From assembly GCF_030272615.1 (NCBI RefSeq), contig NC_081409.1:240093832-240157831 (forward strand): a stretch of 64,000 bases of DNA, given 5' to 3'. Positions 1 to 12,185 of the stretch are shown one piece after another; positions within the stretch are counted from its first letter, which is position 1; every line of letters begins with the position of its first letter. The position numbers and the translations under genes are program-made. The notes beneath the pieces were generated by a model. It had not been told where the DNA came from, did not search any database, and saw only the letters and a list, made by a program, of their open reading frames with translations. Source of the DNA: Cryptomeria japonica. Lineage: Eukaryota; Streptophyta; Pinopsida; Cupressales; Cupressaceae.

Positions 1-1050
1 TGTTTTGATTGTCATAGTCATCTTTGTATACTAGTTAGGTAAAACTGGTACTACTATTAAGTCTTTGTATTGTAGACTGGTATCATATGTATAGAGTAAG
101 TCTAACCGGTGTGAAGGTGTCTAAACCGGTATATGCAGTTAAGACAATCGGTTTTGGTCAATTCCACTATCACTAGTTTCGAGATGCAACGGGGAGAGAC
201 AAGGAGGTGCATGGAGACAATCGGTCTGTGAGTTTGAAGTCGTCAACACTCAACCAGTATCGATGTTCCAACCGGTTTTCCAAATTGTGTGATGATTTAT
301 CACCGGTCGTGATGTGTTACCACCAACCGACATTTTTTGCAGTGATTTGTGATGTGTTAAGGAAGTTTGTCCAGATTCACTGAACCTAGGAAGTTGTGTT
401 GAGATTCAGGAGCTGACATGAAATCTAATGTCTATAAAAAGACATTGTGATGAGTTATTTTGATATGAAAGATACAAGTGATGCTATGAGTTAGAGTTGA
501 TGCGATTTGTTGAAGGAGTTGTAGAGTATGTCGATGATGCAGTAATGAGTGAACAGAAAAGGATCTAAACAAGCAGAATGTGTTATTCCTAGATCATACC
601 ACCTATTGTTTTCTAATCACTACAGTAGTTAAATCCCCTAACCGGGTAAGCTCTAACAAGCTTCATTGTAGAAATCCTGTAACAAGGTGATTCATTGACT
701 TGGATCTAAATCCTCCACTGAGGTTACCTTTAACCAGGTATAGCTCCTAACAGGGCTTGGGATCTTTAACAGGATCTGCTCCTAACATAGCATTTGTATA
801 CCTTAACTAGTTAGTTACCTATTTTTGCAGATAGTTAACTTGTGAGTTCCATCTCACCATGGTTTTTCTCAGTTGGGTTTTCCATGTATAAATACTTGTG
901 TTATGGTGTATGTTTTACTTGTTGTGAATTCTTTTATAACACTTTGGATTGCATGCAAAGTCATAAGTAAACTGGTTAAATGTTTTTACCGGTCTAGGAT
1001 TAAAGTGTTATTGTTTTTGCTATCACTAATTCACCCCCCCTCTCAGTTAT
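1..1050 (+). repeat. LTR-like sequence of a Copia element, cut by window start
   Basis: No coding frame. The right part has the hallmarks seen in the other LTRs here: short 'aacCCTAACmrGGtr' steps at 630-800, the paired motif 'GGTTTTTCTC...GGGTTTTCC' at 860-882, and the end motif 'TTCACCCCCCCTCTCAG' near 1029-1045. The left part (1-560) has ACCGGT-type words typical of these LTRs. It resembles the LTR at 2471-4173 in layout, but the two are clearly diverged, so they may not be the original pair of one insertion. Its left end lies outside the window. RT sequence follows within about 40 bp, so primer site, gag, protease and integrase are missing. Confidence 0.6.
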
Positions 1051-1080
1051 TTATAATTTTATCACAACATATCAGTGAGG

Positions 1081-2122
1081 ACAACAACATTTATTTGAAT
1101 ACTGATGGAGACAAGATGTTGATAGCAAAAGTGTTTGTAGATGACATAATCTTTGGTGGAATGATGATATGTGTATGGACTTTGCTGATATAATAAAAAA
1201 GGAATTTGAAATGTCTCTAATTGATGAAATAAAGTTCTTTATTGGCTTACAGGTCCAACAACTGGATGGTGGTATTTTTATTTGTCAGACCAAGTATATC
1301 AAAGAGGTGTTGAAGACTTTCAGCATGGAAGACTGCAAATCGGTAGGAACACCAATGGTGATAGGTTGGAAGTTGTCAAAGCAAGGTGATTCCCCTGATG
1401 TTAGTAAAAAAGAGTACAAATCTTTGATTGGCAAGCTACACTATGTTATTCATAGCAGACCGAATATTGCTCATGTTGTTGGATTAGTGGCTAGATTTCA
1501 AAAAGAGCCTAAAGAGAGTCATATGGTGGCTATGAAGAGAATTTTTCAGTATCTCAAAGGCACAGTAGACTATGGTTTATGGTATGCCTATAAAGGAGAT
1601 TCTACTTTGGATGTCTTTACTGATGTTGATAGGGAAGGTAATGTGGATGATCGGAAAAACACAACCAGTGGAGCTTTTCTAATTGGTGGAAGATTAGTAG
1701 CATGGACGAGCAAGAAACAAACTTGTGTTTCTCAATCTACAGCTGAAGCAGAGTATGTAGCTGCATCCATGAATTGCATGCAGGCAATATGGATGAGACA
1801 TGTGCTAGAAGGATTCAAGATAGATATGTCTGAACCAGTAACTATCTATTGTGATAATACAAGTGCAATAAACATTTCTAAGAATCTTGTACTTCATTCT
1901 AGAACCAAACACATTGAATTGAAGTATCATTTCCTAAGGGAAAGAGTTCAAGAAAAAGAGGTGAAGATGGAATATGTGAAGAGTAAAGATCAATTAGTTG
2001 ATATATTTACTAAGCCCTTACCAAAGGCTACCTTTGAGTTTCTTAGAGGTAAACTAGGGGTTAGTCCCCTACATCGGAAGAACTGGAATGATGGAGATCC
2101 ATCAATCCTATGGACTTTATGA
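1081..2122 (+). pseudogene. Copia RT C-terminal part and RNase H, frameshifted
   Basis: Remnant of a Ty1/Copia polyprotein. The frame at 1081-1160 encodes the RT active-site block 'VDDIIFGG'. The next block ('DIIKKEFEMSLIDEIKFFIGLQ') is in another frame, so a base is missing near 1160. The long frame 1169-2122 then covers the RT thumb ('YKSLIGKLHYV', 'HMVAMKRIFQYLKGT') and RNase H ('WTSKKQTCVSQSTAEAEY', 'YCDNTSAI', 'SRTKHIELKYHFLRE', 'DIFTKPL'). The first RNase H acid block reads FTDVDREG where the family usually has TDSDWAG. The N-terminal half of RT, integrase, protease and gag are absent. It is followed by an A/G-rich 3' leader and a polypurine tract, as in SIRE-like Copia elements. Family assignment is secure; the copy cannot be functional. 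Confidence 0.92.
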
Positions 2123-2470
2123 TTATCTTTCACTAAGGATTGATGAAGGTGCAGGCTACTCCTTTGGGGGAGCAAGTTTGATGTAAAGTTATGATTTAAT
2201 GCTCTATTATAATTTTTCTGATTTGAGTAGCAGAGATGAGGGAAGAGGCAGCAGTAGAATTGAAGACAAGTGATGCATTTACACTTTTGGCATTGTTGTC
2301 AAAGGGGGAGAAGAAAAGAAATCAGATTTGGGAGAAGCATTGGTTAAGGGGGAGATGACAAAAGGAGGAGAAATAGCCGATGATGTGATACCGGCAAGCA
2401 AGTTGAAAATGATGATGTTACTCTAATTGTGTATCTTATTAGTGTTTCCATCAATGCCAAAGGGGGATAT
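2123..2470 (+). other. Copia 3' internal noncoding region with polypurine tract
   Basis: Noncoding stretch between the RNase H frame and the 3' LTR. It has several purine runs of the AAGGGGGAG type (2299-2310, 2347-2355). The one at 2459-2470 (AAAGGGGGATAT) directly abuts the LTR start TGTTGGCATT and is the likely plus-strand priming site. Confidence 0.75.
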
Positions 2471-4173
2471 TGTTGGCATTTGGCATAACTGATACAAATG
2501 CAGGTGATGCAATTGAAGATGGATGATTGCACCGATATTTAGGATAGAAGTCTATTTGTGATGAAGAGATTGAGATTTTGTGATTAAATGACATGATCAG
2601 TTATTTGTGTTGTCATTGATGGAAACTAATGTCAAATGATGTTCCTAATATTTTGTTTTGTCATCTAAGTGATTTAGTTTACCAGAAGACAGGGTTTACC
2701 AACAGAGAACTGAAGTCTATGAAATAGGACTTTAACTGGTAAAGCAGAGATGTTTTAATTGAATCAGATGATCGATGAAGATTAGTGATTTACGGTTTGG
2801 AAGGTGAGCTTGTATCATGGAAAGGAGTATCTGACCAAAACCGGAACTTGTGAATATTACCGAAAGGTGTGTTTCAAATTTTTGATGAAGTTTTGCTAAG
2901 GTTTTAGTAGGGTTTAAGACCAGTGAAGATATCATCAAATTGGTAATGATTTTTGTTATGACGGTGATTGATGGCAAGTCTACATGAAGGTGGTAACATG
3001 ACACAACTCGCGTGAAAATATTTAATTGTTGTTTTGGTGAGATTCAAGGAAGAATTTCTTGGGAATCAGTGAAACGCTTAGTAGAGTGTTTTAAGGTTTT
3101 GACTTTGGTACAGATCAAATTTTCGTGATGGGTTACAAACAACCAACAGTGGATATTGCATTTTAATTTGTTGTAATGATCTATATATCGATCTGAGATG
3201 ATCTCTTATGATTTGAATTGTAAATTCATGATGTAATTAGGGTTAAGTGATCGACCTAGTTGAGAAGGTTATTTAGGATGGCACAGTTGATGTTTATGAT
3301 GTCGGTGGTCTTAGAGAATATGTTAAGTCATCCAAGTGAAGTGTGAGATCTGCCTAAGAGTTGCAGAGTGTTTTGCATAACTAGATCTGATCAAGCAAGC
3401 AGAGAAGTGCAAGTAACAGATCATTCTTTCATTGTTGTTCCCTAATAGTTGCAGCAGGTTAAATCCCTTAAACATTTAGGTCCCCTAACATGGCAGCTCT
3501 CAAAAGAGTGTTAAATCCTCTCATGAGGTTGATCCTAACAGATCATCAAGATCCTAACCATGGTTCTAGGCAAATCCCTTAACCGGGTGACTCCTAACAT
3601 GACGTATTGTAAGCTCCTAACATGGCTAAGCTCCTAACAGGGCGTACTTCAAAAGAGTACAAATATTTGTGGGTGCCAACTCCCGTCGTGGTTTTTCCCT
3701 ATTTGGGTTTCCATGTCAAAAACTTATGGTATTCATGTGTGGAATATTTTTCATGTGATGTTCTTGTTTATGTTTTATTTCATGCATTACTTCTGAGACA
3801 CCGGTTATGATGTTTTATCAGAAGTTTATCAAAGGTTACCGGTACTGATAAAAGTTGATAGAGAAAGTGATTGATATGATAAGATAAGTTGGTAAATGAT
3901 CAATTCTATATGATTGGTTAGTTAAGTGGTGAAATAATTGATTGATGTGGTAAATGATTTGATTAATGTGTTAAGCAAATCTGATAAAGAGGTTGTTAGA
4001 TCTGATTAAAGAAGTTGAGATATTTGTCAAATGGTGTCAGATTTGATATAAGTTTGATTTTGGGTTTAAAGTTTCAATTGGTCTTAATATTGATTTGCCT
4101 TCCCTCTCAGTATTAATCAAATCCTCATAGGATTAACATTCACCCCCTCTCAGTGGTCCATTTGTGTTCATCA
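2471..4173 (+). repeat. 3' LTR of the Copia element
   Basis: Begins TGTTGGCATTTGG right after the polypurine tract and ends ...TTCACCCCCTCTCAG...GTGTTCATCA. Inside are repeated 'CTCCTAACA(g/t)GGC' steps (3460-3640) and the paired motif 'GGTTTTTCCC...GGGTTTCCATG' at 3690-3713. Length about 1.7 kb. ORFs inside are chance frames. The 3' boundary was set by aligning its end with the solo LTR at 17267-19766, whose end is fixed by a target duplication. Confidence 0.8.
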
Positions 4174-5076
4174 GAGCTTACAAAGAAAAAAAGGATGAAT
4201 GAATGAATTTTAATGACACCCACGAGACTGAGTAGTCTAAGGGACCAAGATACACAAAATTAACATATTTTTGAATTATTTTCAATGTCAACTATTTTAT
4301 TATGAATCTTGACCAAAAATCGTATTTTTTATGAAGCCTTGCCTTCTCAAATAGCTCTTTAAAATTGCCCACCTTCAGATTGTTTTTGAGTTGATTAACT
4401 ATATCCTCATGTGCCCCCATTGAAGGAGTGACAATGATGATGTTAAAAGGAACAAATTTGTGGTACAATAGGTCTCAGGATTTATTTATTTTTTTGTTTT
4501 CTTAATTATTTAAATCTTCCATTTTGATTTATTGATTTCAATGATGAGTCATTATATTTTAATCCTCTAGAATTAATATATATCATCATTTGAAGACATT
4601 ATCTCTATCATACAATATTTTTTGTTTTAATTCTCAGCAGATTAAAATAATTATGATATCTAAATGATTTGCAGCCATTACAAATATTGAGAATTATGGG
4701 TATGAAGTGACTTAAATTATTATTTTATAACTTAACTAATTTTAATAAAAGATTTAGAGAATGAAAACTATACACAATCTACTAGAAAAATGCATTGACA
4801 AACACTGCATTAATTTTGACTTAAGAATCCTACAATTTGGGAGGAAAAACCTATTTGATTGACATCAATGGAAATCCTATCACTCATACCATTAAATGCA
4901 CAATATAAGAATATTAAAATATTTCTCTTGTCATTCTTTTTTATCTTATGAGATTAATTGTAAATATGTTCCTTCACCTTGCGAAGTGTGATGTGTTCAC
5001 TAATTGTTCAATGAATTCCTTCTTCATTCTCTTCCATAACTGTGCATTTCCAACCTTTTCTCCCATGCATTGGAGT
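4174..5076. repeat. Direct duplication, copy 1 (partner 11401-12185)
   Basis: Starts GAGCTTAC right after the LTR end and matches 11401-12185 base for base over long stretches, with scattered substitutions. Identity also covers the last ~35 bp of the LTR on the left. On the right, homology ends at 'CATGCATTGGAGTAG' in both copies. Copy 1 has about 120 bp (about 4937-5055) missing from copy 2. AT-rich, no convincing coding frame. A weak relative may lie at 42828-42960. Confidence 0.85.
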
Positions 5077-6939
5077 AGATGACATAAGGTTCCAAGGATA
5101 GATGTGTAATGATTAGATATTTTTATTTGAGGATCTAAAGATGAGTTTCAAAGTATCTAAGGTTTGTGTTAGGGTAATTGTGTTTTGGATTTGCATGGTT
5201 GCTAGGAGTATGCATAATTTGGAATGGGATGATGATTTTTTAATGATGGGATTAGGAGCCTTTTGATTTTCCATGAATGAAGGAGTTTAGATTTGGATCA
5301 AGGTTAAATTTTTTATGAATGCCATGGTTTGAGGATGAATTTTGGTCAAGGTTCCAAAGATGGGGTTGCTTGGGAATGACTTGATAATGTTGATCTGAAA
5401 AAGTTTAATGAGATTTTGTGTTCAATGGGAAACCTTTTCTTTGAAGTATTGCATTAGATTTGTCTTATTTAATATTATTGGTGATGTGTTTTCAAAATGA
5501 AAAGGTGATGTTTGCAACAACAAAAAAATTGTCTTGGTTTGAGAAAAATAAAATAGGTTTAACACAATTATTTATAAATAAACATGTCCACAATCCAAAT
5601 TATTCAAAGTATAGGTATGTACAGACTTGTGAGGCCACTACTAATGCCATGTCTAGGCATAGAAAGTAAGTCCCATGAGGATGAAATAATCACTTAAATT
5701 TATCCTCAAGATCACATGAAGGTGTGAGGGGAGAGCATATATGGACTACAATCTCATTTCTAGGGGCATGTGGTGACTAAATTCTCAACACTAACCACTA
5801 ACTATTGCGTCATAATTATGTATAACTGAAAGGTCCTATATAGGCTTTACGTGAATTTTTAAGGGATTTTCTTTAAATACCAAAAGGTGCATTGCACCAA
5901 AGTTTATGAACCAAACTATCATTTACAAGTGTGTAGTTGGCATCAAATCTCTTCCCACTTCAACTATTCCTCTCAAATGGAAAAAAAAAAAAAATTATGC
6001 CAAACATGATAGCCCTCATTTGAGACGAGTCTTTTAAATCTCCCCTTTATTTATATACCCCACCAAAACTCATGGGTTCAAGGTGTCTCCCTTGTTCATG
6101 AAATACAAAGTCAAGCTTGCTAAAAGACACCAAAAGGTGACATTTTTTTTTTCTCCAAAATTTCCCTAAGGCATGATGAGAGAGCATACACAAGTGCCCC
6201 TTGGGTGACACAAGTGGGAAAGGATTTTTTGACCCCCATTTTTTCCTAATACCATGAGAGAAGATCATACACATCCTTAGCCACAAACACATAAAAAATC
6301 TAAATCAAACAAGACACAACAAATAAAACATAAAACCTCTTATTAAAAGAAATGTGTAAGAAAATGGTGGTTTGAAAAGATAAATTTTGGACTAATGAAC
6401 ACTTGCAACCACAAAGTCTTACTAGTTTCAATAGGTGTTCAACTTACAAAAATCATTGTAATTAGAGTGGTGGCAATGTGAATTACAAAAAAAAATTGCA
6501 CAATTAGGATGAAATTAATAGAACTAGTGTTTATTGTGATATGGGTAGATTTTACCTAACTCATGGTGAAAAGGGTGGAAGCAAATCTCCAACATCTATA
6601 AAATAAAATGAAATAAAAATACCCTAAGTAAAAACTATGCAAATGTAAATAAAAAGATGATTTGGAAAAAATAAAACTATTTGAAATAAAAATAAAAATA
6701 AAAATTAAACTACACAAATTAAAATTAAGCTATATAAAATTTAAAACCAAACTATTAGCATATCAAAAATTAAAATATATACTCTTAAAAAATTCTAAAT
6801 TATTAAGATTTATAAGACTATATAAATTTATAAACTAAATTATTAAAGTAAATTTGATTTATTAAATTAAGAAATTAAGCTACAGGGATTGAGGTGTCTG
6901 AGTATGGGGACTATACAGTGAAGTAGCAAAGGGGGTGAG
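5077..6939. other. AT-rich intergenic DNA, no gene seen
   Basis: Only short chance frames. Contains A-runs (about 5979-5994) and low-complexity AAAAT/TTAAA-rich sequence (6640-6860). Just before the next LTR there is a purine run 'CAAAGGGGGTGAGGAGG' that resembles a polypurine tract, so the right edge may be internal retrotransposon sequence. Confidence 0.5.
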
Positions 6940-7194
6940 GAGGTTGTTGGCATTAGATTGTCATTGATGTCAACATTCGGAGGACAAATATGTGGAGATG
7001 ATAAGTGCCACAAAGAGCAAGTGCAGTTGCAGAAATGTATAACACATTGTGTTAGTTGCACACAGTTACAGACAGAAGGGTCCAGATTGAAGTGTGTTAT
7101 TGGGACATGCAATTGGACAAGGATGACTCAGATCATAGTGTGGTGAAAGCATTGGGCAAACTGGTCTAATTTAGAAAAAGTATGGTTGTAGTTT

Positions 7195-8070
7195 TACTAA
7201 CATGTCGTGTTAGTCGCACTCTATTGCATCGATATGCGCATAACACATTGTGTTATCGCTATCGCTATCTCATGATCAACACTCTGCATTGACCAAAGGC
7301 TATTGTGAAATAGTGACAGGAGATAGGAGATGTGCATAACACATCAGGTTATTGCCATCACTACTTCGTTGGGCAACATTTTATACAAACCAAGGCGGTT
7401 GCGAAACAACGAAGGTGTATATAACACACAGGTTTTGGATTTCTTACTACTTCACAAGAAAACTTTTTGTGTTGATCAAGGGAGCCGCGAAAAGTGAATA
7501 GCACGTAGGTTTTTTATCTTCGCTATTTCGTAGTATGGTTTATGCGCTGACTAATAGGCTCCGAGAAACTTCAAAAGCACATAACATGCATATTATTGAT
7601 CGCCCAGTTTTCTGAGGTAGTCGTTGGGGCCCACAAAGAGATTCAAGGCTTCTCGCCAATTCACAGTCAATCTTTTTGTTGACCATGACCATCTTGCGAA
7701 AATACGTAAAGATAAGGGATTTTCACCATTTCGCCAGTCAAACCCATTTGTTGACCCAACCCTTGGCGAAATAGTGAAAAAGATATGTAAATGTGGAAGG
7801 TGGAGAGATAAGTGGTTTCACCATTTCGCGAAAAGGCTGCCAAGCAAGGGGGAGCCACCAAAGAAATCATGAAAATGGTAAATGTGACCGCAAGGTGGAA
7901 TGAAGTGTGACCGCGTGGCTAAGGTAAGATGGACATCGTCATTTCGCAGGATTGACCAAGTTGACCACCAGGGTCTTTGCGATTCATCGCAGGGTTTTCA
8001 AGTCGGTAGGAAGTGCATAATGTGCGTGTTATTGATTGCCTGATTTTTTCACCATTTCACTGAAAAAGAT
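7195..8070. repeat. Degenerate ~90-110 bp repeats inside the LTR
   Basis: Phrases such as 'GTGCATAACACA..AGGTTATTG', 'TTCACCATTTCGC' and 'TTGACCAA' recur with many differences about every 90-110 bp (for example near 7236, 7330, 7425, 7575 and 8015). This looks like an old minisatellite within the LTR. The short frames here are not convincing genes. Confidence 0.4.
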
Positions 8071-9270
8071 TTCCAAAAGGATTTTAGCCTGGGAGATTTA
8101 GCGATATAGGGTTTTTGATAAACCCTAATTGAGTATTTGACTGCCTGAGGTGTTTTTGATGCTACGTTTGCATGTTGATAGACACAGAGGTCCACGTGGT
8201 TGTTGACCAAGTTTGACCAAGTGATTTGGATGTTGAATGAGAAGATTTTAATGAATCCAGTGCATGTCGATAGATACAGAGGTTCAAGTGCCAATTGACC
8301 AACGTTGACTAAGCGACTTGGATGACAGTTATGAAGACATGTGGCATCTAGATTTGTAGAGCAGTGTATCTAATATATAGAGGTTGATGCCTGAAGATGG
8401 TGGATCTTAAATGAGGTGGGTGTCAATCTAATCAGAACAAGTTGAGACAGAATGAAGAGAGCATTAATGGTGACCTTGGCAGACCATTGTGAGGCTTAAG
8501 AAAATCTACCAGACCGAAGATTACTAAACTTAGTAATTGGTACACAGGGAATGATCAGAAGACTAACAAGATGCATTTAATGCTAACAGCTATGAACATA
8601 TATGATTTCTTAGCAGGACGAGAAGCTTAGAAAGAAGATATCATCGGAATGAAAAGATCTGAAAAACCTCTAGTTGACAAGGCATCACAGCGTTAGTTAG
8701 GTGAAGATTACTGAAGATAGTAATCTAAACTCAGAGATCATTAAGAGGATGGAAGATGGTGTATTAAGTGATGGTGGCCAATTAGCCTGTAGGACAAATT
8801 TGTTATGAGCTTGAAAAAATCATTTTTGAAAATCTATTTGGAGGGAAAATCTAAGTTGAATGTTGATGACCAAGAAGTAAAGTCAGAAGATGTGTGTTAT
8901 TGTTGAAAAAGAGAGAGTGTGTATAGGTATGTAGGTGGAGAAGCTCTGCAAAATAGAGGTAACAAAATAGAAGAAAACATAGATGGTCACGGGTGCGTAT
9001 AACATGATGCCAGTGCAAGCATAACACTATAGAAAGAGATTGCAGGTAGAATGATCAGATGTGAAGGGAAGATAAGAGGAAGCTGGAAGCAAAAGTGGAG
9101 ATAGCATAATGCAACTGTGAAGAGCTGAGATTGACAACCAGAGAGTGTAGAGCCGAGGCAGATAACACAGTGGGCTATATACACTGTGAGAGGCAAAGAA
9201 GGAGGAGTGATTAGAGAAAAAAAAATAGAGAGTTGTTTGCAAAGAAAAAAAGAAGATAAAGAGTTGAGAG

Positions 9271-10746
9271 TGTAAAGTTCTGATGCCAATAGCTAACAAG
9301 ATGAGAGGGGGGGTGAATCATACAAACTTAATCTTACATAAAATCATCAGATTCAACCTCGGTAACTTATACTTCAGCAATATAACCAAAAACTGCTAAA
9401 CATGCTAACTCATAAACACATAATCATCATAACACACATAACACCAAATTTAACGTGGAAACCCAAATAGGGAAAAACCACTGTGGGATTTTGGACCCAC
9501 TAAGAAATATACTCTTCTAGAGTATGCTCGGTTAAAAGCAAATCCTATTAAAGATTACGAACACATTGCTAGATGTGACCCGGTTAAGGGATTTCCCTCA
9601 GATCTGTTAGGATCTTCACTTTGTTAGAAGTGACCTTGTTAAAGGATTTCAAACACTCATTTAGAATGTCACCTTGCTAGAGGATTTACAAATAAGACTG
9701 TTAGGTCCACTCGGTTAAGAGATTTCTTGTCACTTATAAAATAACAATAATAAAAATATATCTGCAACTTCACATCTAAAATGCTAAAGCAGATTCTCAT
9801 TTGCTCAAAACAATATTGTCTTAGGACTTATCTTGTCCCTCTGCTGGGCTCCTTACTCTGTTATTCAAATAGGTCTTCAAGCTTCTGTGCTCGGTAATCA
9901 CTATGTAGCATCCCTGTGCTTACACTTGCCCGCATACATTGTTTATCAACAATTCCTTATTTATAAACAATTGCTAACCACTTAATCTCCTTGATCACAT
10001 TTCCTATGATCAATCTTAGCCATCAGATCTTCAAACTTGACCAGGTTCAATGTATCCTTCGATCTGAATACATTTTACCTTGCCTTGGGACTTGCATTCC
10101 TTTCTTGGAACTTGCACCAGGTTATTGCGGTTCAATCTGTGTTGTAGATCTTCCTGCCGATCTCCCATTGCCATAGATCCTTAACAAACTTTATGCACAG
10201 CATACCAATCATTTATACATCTCCAGCTAATCATTGTGCTTCATTAAATAATGCTTTTATCCATCCAATGCGATCTGTCATAACTCGGTTGCAACTCGAT
10301 AAATACTAAACTTTACTCGTTAGACATTCCGCCTTCATTAACCGATATCGATAACCTTAGGGTTTACCAACTAGGTTCTTTGCTCGGTGACATAGTATAG
10401 TATTAACCTTACAATCAACAACATATGTAGGATATCAAAACAATCTAAACATCATGATCTCATCATTGTCTAACTCGGTAATAGTTGCCCATTGAATATC
10501 TTATTTCTCCCCTTATTCATCACATTCTTTCTGTGTCTTTTACCGACATCTTAATTCTATTCAAATCAATCTTCTCAAGATATGGCAACATGATACTAAA
10601 TCAGAAAATCAATGTCTTGACATCAATGACAAAATAATGTTATAAAGATAGTTATCATCCTTTTTCAGTTATATCAAATAATCTTCAACAACCTTCTCAA
10701 TATCCTTAATGAATATCAACAATCTCCTTCTATTGAAATGCCAACA
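9271..10746 (-). mobile_element. Nested solo LTR, reverse orientation
   Basis: Read on the minus strand it starts TGTTGGCATTTCAATAG (right edge) and ends ...CTTTACA (left edge). The 5-bp duplication GAGAG at 9266-9270 and 10747-10751 is perfect and splits the host phrase 'GAGTTGAGAG|CAGAGAACAAGAGCTGAG'. Inside are the reverse complements of the LTR hallmarks: 'GGGGGGGTGAATCA' at 9307-9320, 'GGAAACCCAAATAGGGAAAAACC' at about 9459-9481, and CGGTTAAGGGATT steps. Length 1476 bp with no internal region, so it arose by LTR-LTR recombination after insertion. Confidence 0.92.
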
Positions 10747-10939
10747 GAGAGCAGAGAACAAGAGCTGAGATAAATAAAGAGCTGAGAGCTGAGATTGAAG
10801 CCTAAGATTAGAGAGCAGAAAAGAGTCAAGTCAATCTGATGAACATAAGACAATCAATGTGTTACAATACATCAATTGTAACCAGGTGCATAAACAGTAT
10901 CTTATTATTTACTTTTTGTGATCATCTAAGTGGGTGCTC

Positions 10940-11092
10940 AGATCAAGGGTTGGTTCTCCTTTGGGTTGGTGCCCTTAAAGCTAGGGGTTGGTGCTCCTTT
11001 GGGTAAGTGCCCATAAACTCCAAGGGTGGGTGCTCCTTTGGGTTGGTGCCCATAAATTTCAGGGGTTGGTGCTCCTTTGGTTTGGTGTCCGT
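10940..11092 (+). repeat. Four ~43-bp tandem units within the LTR
   Basis: Four units built on 'GGTTGGTGCTCCTTTGGGT' plus '(t)GGTGCCCATAAA', starting near 10945, 10984, 11026 and 11069. A related array sits at the same place in the LTR at 19370-19497. It lies just upstream of the conserved block 'CATTGTAA...GAGGCTGGATTGGAGTAG'. Confidence 0.8.
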
Positions 11093-11400
11093 AAACATTG
11101 TAATCAGTTTTTCATTGTGAGGCTGGATTGGAGTAGTAGACTCCAGCAACATTTCTCACCGAGGTTTTTCCCCATCGTGGGTTTTCCTCATACATCTACT
11201 GTTATGAGTTTGCATTCTATGTGTGTGTACAAATGTGTTGAACATCTCTGCCCATAAGTTTCTTAATGTTTGTTGTTAGATCTTTGATTGTTTAGAATGG
11301 TTGCATGACTTCTGTGATTAATATTTTAATCATTCAAATAGTTCAAGTTTATTGATTACCACTGATTCACCCCCTCTCAGTGGTCCATTTGTGTTCATCA

Positions 11401-12185
11401 GAGCTTACGAAGAAAGATTGGATGAATGAATAAATTTTAATGACACCCACGAGACTGGGTAGTCTAAGGGACCAAGATACACAAAATAAACATATTTTTT
11501 AATTCTTTTCGACGTTAACTATTTTATTATGAATCTTGACCAAAAATCTTATTTTTTGTGAAGCCTTTCCTTCTCAAATAGCTCATTCAAATTGCCCACC
11601 TTCAAATTGTTTTTGAGTTGTTTAACTATATCCTCATGCGCCCCCATTGAAGGAGTGTCAATGGCAATGTTAAGAGGAACAAATTTGTGGTACAATAGGT
11701 CTTAGGCTTTATTTATTTTTTGTTTTCTTAATTATTTAAATCTTTCATTTTGATTTATTGATTTCAATGATGAGTCATTATATTTTAATCCTCTAGAATT
11801 AATATATATCATCATTTGAAGACATTATCTCTATCATACAATCTTTTAAGTTTTAATTCTCATAAGATTAAAATAATTATGATATCCAAATGATTTGCAG
11901 CCATTACAAATATTGAGAATTATGGGTATGAAGTGACTTAATTATTATTTTACAACTTAACTAAATTTAATAAAAGATTTAGAGGATGAAAACTATACAC
12001 AGTCTACTCGAAAAATGCATTGACAAACACTGCATAATTTTGACTTAAGAATCCTGCAATTTGAGAGGAAAAACCTATTTGATTGACATCAATGGAAATC
12101 CTATCACTCGTACCATTAAATGCACAATATAAAAAAATTAAAATATTGCTCTTGTCATTCTCTTTTCTCCCATGCATTGGAGTAG
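11401..12185. repeat. Direct duplication, copy 2 (partner 4174-5076)
   Basis: Same sequence as 4174-5076, starting GAGCTTAC directly after an LTR terminus and running to 'CATGCATTGGAGTAG'. It lacks about 120 bp present in copy 1; the deletion joins at 'CATTCT', a short word present at both edges in copy 1. No gene. Confidence 0.85.

Larger units (their letters stand above)
6945..11400 (+). mobile_element. Solo LTR interrupted by a nested reverse LTR
   Basis: Begins TGTTGGCATTAGATTG and ends ...CACCCCCTCTCAG...GTGTTCATCA. Flanks are GAGGT (6940-6944) on the left and GAGCT (11401-11405) on the right, a possible 5-bp target duplication with one change. Removing the insertion at 9271-10746 plus its duplicated 5 bp leaves about 2.97 kb. 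It shares the 3' layout of the solo LTR at 17267-19766: tandem 'GGTTGGTGCTCCTTTGGG' units, then 'GAGGCTGGATTGGAGTAG', then 'CACCGAGGTTTTTCCC', then the CTCTCAG end. No internal retrotransposon genes remain. Confidence 0.75.

Noticed and set aside
7624-7872. 82-codon + frame
   Set aside because: Lies in degenerate repeats inside an LTR and overlaps a minus frame of similar length.
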